Made by a program: the position numbers and the translations under genes
Shown here: piece after piece, positions 31,894 through 41,415 of the stretch
Position numbering within the stretch: the stretch's first letter is position 1
Layout of the letters: each line of letters starts with the position of its first letter
The notes under the pieces: model-generated
What the model saw: the letters and a program-made list of their open reading frames with translations, nothing else
Database searches by the model: none
Told to the model about the DNA's origin: nothing
Source: Pyropia yezoensis
Taxonomy: Eukaryota > Rhodophyta > Bangiophyceae > Bangiales > Bangiaceae
DNA length: 64,000 nucleotides
Assembly: GCA_009829735.1 (NCBI GenBank)
Contig: CM020618.1
Location: forward strand, 24,971,346-25,035,345
Direction of reading: 5' to 3'

Positions 31894-33375
31894 ATGAACT
31901 CTACCACTTCTCCTGGCTTGGCGGCGCAAGCTCCAACACCTACTGCGCCCGCCAACGAGGCTGCGGCGACCACGGGCCTCCCTGGGATTCCGGCGCTACC
32001 GGTCGATTCCGGTCCCGACACTCTCCCGGCGCCGAGGCCAGGTTTTGAATTCGCTAAGGCCGAGCTCTACCTATCGCGGCTCTCGTCCATGGACCTTCGC
32101 CAAGTGCTACGTGTCCTCAGGATCAAGGGCAAGATGGGCGCCCCTGTCAAAGAGAAGCGATCCAGTGCCCTGGAGATGATGCGCGCAAGGGACATGGGCG
32201 ACGAGGAGGTCGAGGCGTTGGTGGACGACTTGGACATCGAGTCGGCCAGCGCGCACTCTGGCCTGGCTCCGAGGACCTTGAGCAGCCTGCTCACGGTGGT
32301 CCCTGCAGCCTCCTCACCCGCCCCGCCGCCGACTGCGGACGGTGCTGTCCCTGCTGTCAGCAACGTCCTCGCGGTGGGGACCAGATGGGCGGCTGACACA
32401 GCATCCAGCAGTATGGCGATTGGCGGGGCGTCTGGAGCGCAAGGAGGCTCGGCCAATCCGTTAGGGCGGCCCCCACAAATTCCCCGGGGCTCTACAACGG
32501 GGATTCGTGGGGCGAACCCTGGCCCGAGCAGGCGGGCTTCCCAATCCCCGTCAGTTCCGGCCGCAGCCGAGCCCGGGCGCGCGGCTGGCGCGAGGGAGCC
32601 CGAATTTACGGCAAATGACGTCGCACGACTTTTTCACGTTGTGTGTGATCCAATGCACAAGGACGCTTTGCGAAAGGCTAACCAGCCCATGTCAAGGGCG
32701 GACCTCGACAGGGAGCATGTGAGCTTTTGGACCTCCGTTCTCGGCCCCCTCTACAACCGCGAGTCCTACCGCCCTGAGCCCCCCGCACTGATTGACGGAA
32801 TGATGGACGTCGACCTGCGGGGGATGGACCCGAGCAAGCACTCCGGCCAACGTGACCCCTCCAAGCTGGAGGGTCATTATCGCACCTTGCGGTCGCTGTA
32901 CACCGTCGCAGTTGCAAACTACACGAGGTCGGGCCAGAACGAGCCCGTTTTCAAGAGCTTTGTCAGAGGCGACCACCGGCTACTTTATATTCACTGTTTG
33001 CTGAAAGGGAGTGACGCGGCCGACTTTGTTCTCCGCACAGTTCCTACCGGTGCGCAGTGCGAGGTTGGCTTGCCCAACCGCACCCGCGTCGAAGACACGG
33101 AGCCAACCCCTGCCAAACGCGCCAAGGTCGCCCACGTCGCTGTCCAAGGACTGAGCGGTCTGACCAGCGCGCTGGCTGGCTTCGCAAAGGCTATGGCGCC
33201 GGCAAGCTCTGCCGGTACGACAGCCGCAGAGATATATGACAACGCCGAGTCCATTGGGGCGGTCACGAAGCAGCTACGGGCCGCTCGCCAAGATCTTCTT
33301 GCCGACCCGACGGATGAGATTGCCGCCCGCGTTGTGAAGCACTTAGAGTTGCAAGTGTCAAAGCTGCTTGGGTGA
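31894..33375 (+). CDS. Harbinger-associated accessory protein (second ORF)
   Basis: 493 aa from the ATG at 31894; the frame is open well upstream without an obvious domain. PIF/Harbinger elements normally encode a second, often Myb/SANT-like, DNA-binding protein that imports the transposase and helps it bind the ends. This ORF sits in that position, convergent with the transposase, 274 bp apart. An N-terminal helix-rich part (LSSMDLRQVLRVLRIKGKMG) loosely resembles a SAP fold. The central part (ANDVARLFHVVCDPMHKDAL, FWTSVLGPLYNRESY, LYTVAVANYTRSGQNEPVF) has the Trp/Tyr-Asn pattern of transposon-borne SANT-like domains. A nuclear-type basic patch (PAKRAKV) follows, and the C-terminus is helical. 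The role is inferred from context. Confidence 0.72.
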   Translation: MNSTTSPGLAAQAPTPTAPANEAAATTGLPGIPALPVDSGPDTLPAPRPGFEFAKAELYLSRLSSMDLRQVLRVLRIKGKMGAPVKEKRSSALEMMRARDMGDEEVEALVDDLDIESASAHSGLAPRTLSSLLTVVPAASSPAPPPTADGAVPAVSNVLAVGTRWAADTASSSMAIGGASGAQGGSANPLGRPPQIPRGSTTGIRGANPGPSRRASQSPSVPAAAEPGRAAGAREPEFTANDVARLFHVVCDPMHKDALRKANQPMSRADLDREHVSFWTSVLGPLYNRESYRPEPPALIDGMMDVDLRGMDPSKHSGQRDPSKLEGHYRTLRSLYTVAVANYTRSGQNEPVFKSFVRGDHRLLYIHCLLKGSDAADFVLRTVPTGAQCEVGLPNRTRVEDTEPTPAKRAKVAHVAVQGLSGLTSALAGFAKAMAPASSAGTTAAEIYDNAESIGAVTKQLRAARQDLLADPTDEIAARVVKHLELQVSKLLG

Positions 33376-33649
33376 GAGTAAAGTTGGAGCCTAATATATT
33401 TTTTCCACGCTCGAGTCGAGGTGGGACAGGGAGCGAGCCGTCGCGCACGGCGCCCGACGTCCATGATGCATGATAAACCAGCACACCGTGTGCTGGTAGC
33501 TTCCCCAAGAAGACGGGCGAGCGACCATATTGTCAACTGTTTGTTTACTATTTCTCATCGCGGCAGATGATGTGGTCTCCGTGCTTCACTCAAAAAAAAA
33601 GAGCTTCATTAGGCAGGCCTACGGACCTGGTTCACCTTAAGAAACCTGG

Positions 33650-35067
33650 TCATAGCCTCGCGGAGAGGGCACTTCTCTCCATCCCTACGACGATGTCGCA
33701 GTCTTGTGTCGTTGTCATGTCGATCCTGGAACAGCACTTCCCCAGACCCGCCAACCGTGTCATCTTGTAAGACCGGTGGAACAGCGCTGCTCCGGTCAAT
33801 GAGAAAGTTATGGAGCTTGGCACAAACGCGAATCGATCGGGCGTGGGAAGAGAGAAGAGAATAGGCTTCCACAGGATGCCCCACCGGCCCACGAGCTGCC
33901 CAAATGTCTGCTCGACAAAAATCCGAGCAGATGACTGGTAGTAGTTAAAAGAGTCTCGCTCCCACGGCAGGTTGCGTCCCGGCCACGGTGCCAATACTCT
34001 CCTCCCAGCCACGTACGCGTCGTCTGCAGCTACCCAGTATCCGTCGGGCAGTGAACCGTCCTCAGCCAGGTGCCTGGAGAGACCGCTCGCGGAAAAGGCG
34101 ACGCTGTCGTGGCATGATCCCGTTGCAATCGCCGACAAAAACTGCACCTTAAAGTCTGCACCGACAGCGGCCTGCACGTTCACAGCGAAAAAGCCCTTCC
34201 TGTTGTAGTACGCAATCGGATTGGGTGCATCGCGTACAGATGGCCGCCGGATGCGGACAGCCAGGCCATCGATGGCGGACACGCAGCCGCGCAGTGGGTT
34301 GCGCCCGTCACGTGCGAAAAGATGACTCTGTCGGTCAAAGTCCGATTGGGTTGTGGGGAATAAAATGTTGTTTAGCTCAGGTGTGCAATCCAACACGTTG
34401 AGAACCTTCGCATAGTAGCAAGATAAATGAAAACGTCGACTAGTTAGAACATCCTCCATGATACCTGCCTCAGGGTACTACTCGCGCAGCACAGCTTGTA
34501 AGCCCCACATATGAAAGACACACGCATACCGATGCAGCACAGCACATTCCGTGCACCATCCCCCCCACGCCACCGCACGGCATACCCGGACACGCATACC
34601 TGATGAAACACATCAAAGACGGTGCACCGTCCCAACCAAAAGGCCAGCATGCAGTCCAGGTACGACGCCCCAGCCAGCAATCGAAGCGCCAGCGCCAGTC
34701 GACAGTCGGCGGGGATAGGCTGGCCCGCCGCCAGTATAGCCATAGCATGATTAGTCCGCAACCCATCTCTCACCAGCTCCAGTAATGCATTAAAGTCGTT
34801 GCGCTCCATCCGGAAGAGAAGACGAAAGTCGTTGTCTGATAGGGCCTTGAGAGTGTCTGACATGCCCAGACGTGACCGCCGGCCGATCCCAGTATTGCGG
34901 GGACGCGGCACCGCCATCGCAACAGCATTGCTAAGAACATCAACTGCAGCTGTCACGGTCACCAGCGCAGCAAACCTGGCAGCGGCTGACGGTCGCATCC
35001 GAGCGTTGCGGCCGATCGTTTTCCGGGGCACGCCCCGAAGGGAACCAGGTCCAGAGCCAGGAGGCAT
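33650..35067 (-). CDS. PIF/Harbinger DDE transposase (DDE_Tnp_4)
   Basis: Two exons: 35067-34600 and 34405-33650, with a 194-bp intron (donor GTATGC, acceptor GAAG, phase 0), joining TVFDVFHQ to VLNVLDCTPELN. The product is 407 aa. The N-terminal helical region (FRMERNDFNALLELVRDGL, LALALRLLAGASYLDCMLAF) is the usual Harbinger helix-turn-helix part. The catalytic core shows the DDE triad in AIDGLAVRI, AADDAYVAG and FVEQTFGQLVGRWG, along with YYNRKGFFAVNVQAAV and TGSCHDSVAF. No stop or frameshift. The intron donor differs from the GTACGT used in host genes. It cuts and pastes the surrounding element. Confidence 0.92.
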
Positions 35068-35530
35068 ACTCCAAAAAGAAAGAGCTTTTCTGTTGAGTCA
35101 TAAGTGGACGAGCACAGAGAGACACGCGAGCAGATATGAGTTGAAGAGGACACACAAAACATCAGCAAAATTAGAGTTCGAGAAAGATTCACGGCGTGGC
35201 GGTACGCGTCGGTATGAACACGCTAGGTCGTCTCCAGCCCAACATGACGCAACGGCGGCGGTCAAGAACACGCCAAGCACCTAAATAAGGCATGGAGAAC
35301 GTACACTGGTGCTGAGTTGCGAAGAAAAAAAGCTCGTGGCTTGACGCAGCAGAGAGTCTTGACGAGACGCGTGCTCGGGCAGGGCACGGGTGGTAGATCA
35401 CCGTGGGAGCAGGCTTGACAGCACGTCCGAGGGAGAGGGAAAGAGCACGCAATGACCAACGGCGCGGTGACTGTGGGGGGGGAAAAACGGAGTCGATCGG
35501 TGGGGTAGAAGTGATCAATCAGTGAGAGGG

Positions 35531-35640
35531 ATCGGGGAGGTGGGGGCGGGGGGCGGGGGAGGGGGGGGGGGGGGGTGGGGGGGATCGGGGAGGTGGGGGA
35601 GGGGGGGGGGGGACGGGGGGGGACGGGGGGGGGGAGGGAG
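35531..35640 (+). repeat. G-tract inside the Harbinger element, quadruplex-capable
   Basis: About 110 bp almost entirely of G with interspersed A, T and C (runs of 4 to 17 G), upstream of the transposase start. It reads as C-rich on the transposase sense strand. Confidence 0.85.
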
Positions 35641-36057
35641 TGCCACGCGGGGGTGGACCTGGGGCTGCGGAAGTACGCCAAGGTGACAGGAGAGACGGTC
35701 CGGCCGTGGGAGGATTGTCCCTCGCGTAGATCACCAGCGGCTACACACTGACGTGGAAGAATACCGGTCCGAGGAGAAGAACGAGCTCGTCGTGAGGGGC
35801 GAGCACGGGCACCGGACCGGACGGTGTGGTGTCCCTCGTTGTGGACCCGTGATGTGTGCGCGCGGCCGCAGGCACGCCGTCTCTCCTCGCGCAATCGTGG
35901 TCTGCAAGAAGGTAGCCCACCCCTCGCCGTCGTATCTCCCAGTCACCAACGATTGCTCGTGCACGTTGTCTAGTCGTCAAGACAGGGCGTGTCTGGCTGC
36001 GTGCGCCCACGGAATTACAGCCTGTGTTTTGTGCATTCGCAGACACTTTCCAGATGT

Positions 36058-36072
36058 CGTCAAGACACGCCC
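36058..36072 (-). repeat. Right terminal inverted repeat of the Harbinger element
   Basis: CGTCAAGACACGCCC on the plus strand, directly followed by TTA. Confidence 0.9.
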
Positions 36073-36075
36073 TTA

Positions 36076-37888
36076 CCAAGAACCGCCATCCATAGCGGTA
36101 AACCGGGGGACTACTACTACTTTTGGGGTCCCGGTCAAGTCTTGAATTGTAGAACTACATAAACCCCCCTCTCTGTCACGTACGCCGTATGGCCTAGGCC
36201 TGATCAAGGGTACCATCTGTATAGTATTAAGCAGGGGTTGTCAAGTGTACCAATTTTGGTTCAGCGTATGGTATTGGGAGTCGTGGCTGGGGCACGAGTA
36301 TCTCTTGTCAGCCAGCCGACTTCTCGGCAAGCGTTGTGGCGCCTGTGACCGGAGTCACGAGTATTCACAAGCGTACTAGCCACTAGTATATTTCGGCAAC
36401 AGTACGAGTACTGCAACAGTAACCAGAGCATAAAAAAAAGGTCAATTTACGAATTTGTACCGCACTTTGCATTTCCGTGTGACTAGATTCCCTTCTCTGA
36501 TGGCTCTTCTGCATGCTTGACAAGCGAAGGGAGCACGGGATCCTGCGCTGGGCCTATCTCTTGTCACGACTCCTGGGGACATTCCAGAGCCAGGTGGTGC
36601 ACGGGCGCTGGCAAGAGTGGATGTCATTGGCTTCGGCTTGCCCGAGAGCACTGCCTGACCTTCCATCGCATCAGCAGGCTGCAAAGAAGTTTGTCAGCCC
36701 CTCACCCGCCCCACCCTGGGGACCACCCCGAGGGCCCGTGGGACCTCGTGGGCGCATCCAGGGTTGTTGTCGCAGGTGCGCCTGGGAGGCGTCGGTTCGA
36801 CGAGCGAAAACACAATAGAATCCGAGTCGACAGGGTCGTGCTGCGCCTGAGTTTTCGAACTTCGCGTATCACGAGCTGAGAAAATAGAGGGTTTTTGTCG
36901 ATCCGTTTGGTGGATATCTCGTGGATATCTCGTGGACAGTTTGCGCTCCAGCACCACGGTTGTTACGAGGTTCAATGAATTCATTTTACTTTTTATCAAT
37001 GTATCAATTAATTAATACATTAATGAAAGGGTCCCAGAGACCCACCGTTCATTGAATGTCTACTTATGTGACAGGCGACACTTGCCGCAGTTTTAGAGAT
37101 GACTTGCTAGCGGAGTCCCGCTCGTCTGCTTGTCCTGCACCAGCTTGTCACAAAGGCGACAAACGGCCCCGACTCCTGGCAGCAAATCAAACTCCAACAT
37201 CGTGTCACTCGCCCTGCGGCCCGAGCCAATACTGGGGCGCGAGGTCGGGAGCCTTGAGCCTCCAGCACCATCATCCGCACTTGGTTTGATTCCCGCCGTG
37301 CACTCTTCTCCAGCCGCAACCCTCGCTGAAGTGTCGATCCTACCGCTATCTCCCAGAATCGCTAGAAGCTCGTGCGCCGGCGCCGACCTCAGGAGCTGTG
37401 CGAGAGTCCTTCATGCGTCACCACGCGGAGCCTTCAGACCGTCATCCGCACCCTGTTTGAATTCCGCCGTACACTCTTCTCCAGCCGCAGCCCTTGCTGA
37501 CGTGTCGATCCAACCGCTACCCCCAGATTCGCTAGATGCTCGTGCACCGGCGCCGACCTTAGGAGCTGTGCGAGAGTCCTCCTTGCGTCACCACGCCAAG
37601 CAAAGTGCACAATAGGGGCAAGTGCGAAGGGGACCGCGCGGGGCTTTCTGAGGAAAGGGAGGGCCGGGTCGCAACCAGCACCACAGGCACGAAGCACGTG
37701 TCACCCACGGGGTGCAACAGAGCAAACTCGGCGAAACCGTGAACAGCAATCAAAGGCAGAACAGCACACCTCAAAACGACATGTATAGTGTAAATACTCA
37801 CACCAATAAAAAGAATGAATAATGAAAAATGAAAATGAAGGCAATTAATTAGTGCATTAATGAACTTTGCAACAAAAATGATTCATTT
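36076..37888. other. Repeat-bearing intergenic region
   Basis: No gene supported. It holds an 11-bp tandem (TGGATATCTCG twice, 36911-36932), a 23-bp sequence shared with 37941-37963, an AT-rich 23-bp motif at 37005-37027 that recurs at 37842-37864, and the 171-bp tandem repeat. Confidence 0.5.
37271..37611. repeat. 171-bp tandem direct repeat, two diverged copies
   Basis: Copies run 37271-37441 and 37442-37611. They align along their length with scattered substitutions and small indels, for example CACTCTTCTCCAGCCGCA in both and AGGAGCTGTGCGAGAGTCCT in both. Confidence 0.85.
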
Positions 37889-38680
37889 CTAACGACCCTG
37901 TCCAGCACCGCTGCCAGCGGATCGGAAAACTCCTGCGCTCAGAGGGTTTTTGTCGATCCGTTTTGATGGAGTTAGCGGTTGTGGGTTTTGATTCCAATGC
38001 AGTACTCGTCGGGTTGCCCCCGCTGTCACCGCCCCCGTCATCGTCCCAGTCTTTGCCCTCACCCTCTCGTCCCCGCCCTTGCCCTCGTCCCCGCGCTCCT
38101 CCCCTCTCTCGTCCCCGTACCCTTTGCCGTCCCAGTCCCCGTCCCGCTTGAGCGGCCCGCTCTTGTCCTCAAAAGCACACCGGTTCTTCAGCAGGTAGAA
38201 ATGGTGCCGCAGCTTCTTGCCGTCCGTGAGCCGCGTCGCCTGAGGGTGCTTGTTGAAGCTATACACGGCAGCAGCGAAGCGCTTGGTGGCCTCGCCCAAC
38301 GGAGCGACGAGTGCACCTGCGCCAACAACGGCTTTCACAGCCAGGTAATCGCCCTGCCCCGTCCACCGAGGGCAGGCGTACTTTACTTGGCTAGATAGTA
38401 TCTCTTCCACGCTCTCGTTCTGAAGACTGCCCTCATGTTGGGAGGGGCGCACATCTCCAGTATCCTCAATGCCTTCCACAGCCTCTGAGAGCACGGACAC
38501 TGGACGCCGAGCCGACCGGCATGGAGCCCTCGAAAGTGGCGCAGGCATCAGACGCTGCGTCTGTGCCGATGACGACCCCCAGAGAGGGCAGCGTCCTCGC
38601 GGGTATGGCGCGTAGGTATACCTTTGACCCGTCCAGGCCCAAAAGCATTCGACAAGAGTGATGAATACGTAAGTGCATCA
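37889..38680 (-). pseudogene. Transposon-derived SANT-like protein fragment
   Basis: The frame 38548-37889 encodes WTGQGDYLAVKAVVGAGALV, then KRFAAAVYSFNKHPQ and KLRHHFYLLKNR. This Val-Ala-x-Gly, Phe-Asn, Tyr-x-x-Leu-Leu layout is that of the Myb/SANT-like ORFs carried by DNA transposons. An upstream block (LPSLGVVIGTDAASDACATF, to about 38680) is in another frame, so a frameshift is likely. The tail is Asp/Gly/Lys repeat. No transposase was seen next to it. The call is by pattern only. Confidence 0.4.
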
Positions 38681-38791
38681 GTACATGGGTATGGGACGTG
38701 GGTTACGTGCGGAAGTTGCATAACTCGATGTTTCTCGCAAGTACAGACGTCCTCGGCACGCCGCTCACGAACTTCAACCGCGAGAGAAGCG

Positions 38792-39501
38792 GCCGGCGCA
38801 AGCGGCGGCAGCGGCACAGGCGGCAGCTGGGACGGTCACCGCGGTGGCAGTGGCGGCGGCAGCGGCGGTGGTGTCGGCGGCGACGGGGGCAACGGCGGTC
38901 AACCTGCCAGCAGGAGGTACTATACATCGTCACAACCCTTCTTGGCGCGACGGCGGCGCTGGCGATGGACGGCGCCGCTGGTGGATGGGCGGCGCGTCGC
39001 GGGATGCTTGCCGCGTCCGCGGTATGTGCCGCCGCGGAAGCGGCGGTGCTGGGCGCGCGGTCTTGTGTGGCGAGGCATGTGGGTGCTAGCTGCGGCACTG
39101 GGCTGGTGGTTTTTGACGATGGCCGCACTCATAGACGGAGATGGGCGCCGGCGCAAGCGGCGGCAGCGGCACAGGCGGCAGCTGGGACGGTCACCGCGGT
39201 GGCAGTGGCGGCGGCAGCGGCGGTGGTGTCGGCGGCGACGGGGGCAACGGCGGTCAACCTGCCAGCAGGAGGTACTATACATCGTCACAACCCTTCTTGG
39301 CGCGACGGCGGCGCTGGCGATGGACGGCGCCGCTGGTGGATGGGCGGCGCGTCGCGGGATGCTTGCCGCGTCCGCGGTATGTGCCGCCGCGGAAGCGGCG
39401 GTGCTGGGCGCGCGGTCTTGTGTGGCGAGGCATGTGGGTGCTAGCTGCGGCACTGGGCTGGTGGTTTTTGACGATGGCCGCACTCATAGACGGAGATGGG
39501 C
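38792..39501. repeat. Exact 355-bp tandem duplication
   Basis: Copy 1 is 38792-39146 and copy 2 is 39147-39501. They read identically as far as I could compare. 355 is not a multiple of 3, so any frame shifts between copies. Both copies encode hydrophobic Ala-rich segments (LGATAALAMDGAAGGWAARR) in one frame. Confidence 0.93.
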
Positions 39502-40608
39502 GTGCCTCGTCGCATTCCTCCCCGTCGAAGTCGCCCTCCCACTTCTTGGCGATTGTTATGCCGATGGATGCTATCACGGGTGCCGAGATGGTGCGCGTCC
39601 AGGACACATGGACATGTGCACGCGTGGCAGCAGCTGCGAGCACTCGTGGTGGACCTGTCAGGGGTACTGCTGCTGGCTGGCTATGAATGGTTGCTGGGCC
39701 CTGTGGACCCTTCTACCACTGACGCAGCGGCGACGGCCCAGTCGGCCGTCAACGTGCTGCTCGCGTCGTTTGCATTTCGGACCTCGGCGGCTGCGGCACT
39801 GCCGCCTGGGGGTGCACCCAACGCCTGGGCGGCTGCCGCTCTGTCGGCTGCTACCCGTGGTGGCACCACCGGCGGCAGTGGCAACGACAGCGTCAGCAGT
39901 AGCACCGGCGCTGCCGGCGCTGCCAGTTCCAGTGACAGCAACAGCAGCGGTGACGGCAGCGGTGGGGTAGCCGGAGGTAGCGCGGCGGTCGACAAGAGCC
40001 CCGCGACTGGCGGTGACAGCGGCGGCAATGGTGGCCGTCTGCACCCCGCCGTGGCGCGGCGTCGCGTACGGTCCTCCCCGCCCTTCTCGCATCCCCGCCC
40101 CTCCCCCCCCATCCCCCCGACATGCCCTCCTCGCCGGGGGGGGGGCAGAGGGGGGGGGGGGGGGGGGGGGGGGAGCGTGGAAAGCGGCGGTGCGTTTATA
40201 AAGAGGGAAGGGCCGGGCGGGCAGGGACGCTTCCTCCGCTCCCGGGCATGTCCCGGCACCGCCCTCGTAGCTTGCGCCGCCCCTGCCGCCACCCCCTTCC
40301 CCCCCCCCCCACCCTGCCGGCCGCCCCCCCCCCTTGACTTGACCGGGGGCGACGCGGGGGCGCTCCAACGGGGCAACGCCGCGCCGGCGCCCGGCACCCG
40401 ACTCCCCCTCGCGCGGCGCCCCCGCGACAGGGAGGGACACCGCCCCGCCGGCAAGTCACCCCCGCCCACGGCTGGTGGGCAGGGCCGGTCGGCACGCGCC
40501 CCACCCCCCTCTTCCTCATCCCTCCCCTTGTCCCTCTGGCGTAAGGCGCGGCAGGTTGGGGAGTTGCTTGGGGTCGTGTGGCCGCGCCGCATCGCGCCCT
40601 GTCCCCGC
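39502..40608 (+). other. Possible decayed or partial host membrane-protein coding region, then low-complexity DNA
   Basis: Protein-like segments occur in more than one frame: CLVAFLPVEVALPLLGDCY (about 39,510-39,570) and, shifted, LRALVVDLSGVLLLAGYEWL (about 39,635-39,695) followed by a Ser/Gly/Asp linker. 40,080-40,340 consists of C and G homopolymers (a G-run at 40,150-40,173). I cannot assemble a gene. It ends at the first gypsy insertion. Confidence 0.3.
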
Positions 40609-41077
40609 TGTGGCAAAAACCACTAGCACACACGGCACCCAAGTTGGGGCGGTGTGCTAGGGCTGCCTCCCGTGTCGGGGGAACCGGAAGAAGTGCAAGT
40701 CGCACACACTCTGTCCCTGTTGTGGGGCAAACCCCCCACGGACAAACAAGAGGATGGTGTGTGGTCCAACAGTTTCTTGGTCGGGACGGGGACGCAGGGC
40801 CAAGCCCCGCTGTCCCTCCCCTTATCCCCCCAGGGTCCACTCAGAATCTCGCCACTCAGAATCTCCCACCCCAGCACCTGCCCACCGGGCCACACGAAAA
40901 TTCAAGACGATAAATGCAGAAAACCCTCAAATCCAAGTTGGATTTACTACTAAGCTAACTATCCCAAACTTAGGGAATATGGACCCAAATGCAGGGGGAG
41001 GAACGGATCAGGCTAGTGGCCTGCCGCCCCTTGCATGGCACGTGTTGCCCCCCTACCTGGGGGTCAATACTGCCACA
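40609..41077 (-). repeat. LTR (3' LTR) of gypsy copy 1
   Basis: 469 bp, TG to CA ends, same as 49513-49981. It contains the stem CTAGCACAC/GTGTGCTAG (40623-40631 with 40652-40660) and a 17-bp near-palindrome centred on CCAAGTTGG (40929-40945). Confidence 0.96.
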
Positions 41078-41090
41078 CTCCCCTCTCCTC
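41078..41090 (-). other. Polypurine tract of gypsy copy 1
   Basis: In element orientation it reads GAGGAGAGGGGAG, directly abutting the 3' LTR, where plus-strand DNA synthesis is primed. Confidence 0.8.
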
Positions 41091-41415
41091 AGTTCCGACC
41101 GACCCGGTCGGCCCTGTGAGGGGGTGCGTAAACGCACGTCTCGGCGTTGGGGGCGCGACTTGCTGTCCCCCATCGAGTACGTAACACGGATGAGGAGGCG
41201 GTCACGTTGACCGCCCCTCTCCTCAAGCTTGCCCACTCGGCAGCTTGCTCTCCTCAGTTCACACTTCACCATCACCACCACCTCCCCTTCACCTTCCACT
41301 GGGCCGCCCCACGCTGGGGAGGCCACCCGTATACCCACGATCCGAGTCCCCCTCAACTCGAGGCGGGTCTCGTGCTGCGATAGCCAGAGCGTCTCTCCCC
41401 AACTTGGGGAGAGCC

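Larger units (their letters stand above)
31345..36072. mobile_element. PIF/Harbinger DNA transposon, complete (4,728 bp)
   Basis: The element is bounded by 15-bp terminal inverted repeats (GGGCACGTCTTGACG on the left; the reverse complement of the right end reads GGGCGTGTCTTGACG, 13 of 15 matching). It is flanked on both sides by the trinucleotide TTA (31342-31344 and 36073-36075), the target duplication typical of PIF/Harbinger. Inside are two convergent genes: an accessory ORF (+) and a DDE transposase (-). The motif GGGCGTGTCT recurs just inside both ends (31369-31378; 35985-35994), and a second GTCTTGACG (minus strand) lies at 35975-35983, as expected for subterminal transposase sites. 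Both ORFs are open, so the copy may be autonomous. Confidence 0.92.

Noticed and set aside
38624-39970. A 448-codon plus-strand gene
   Set aside because: The frame crosses a 355-bp duplication, so it reads the same DNA in two phases. It cannot be one real protein as it stands.
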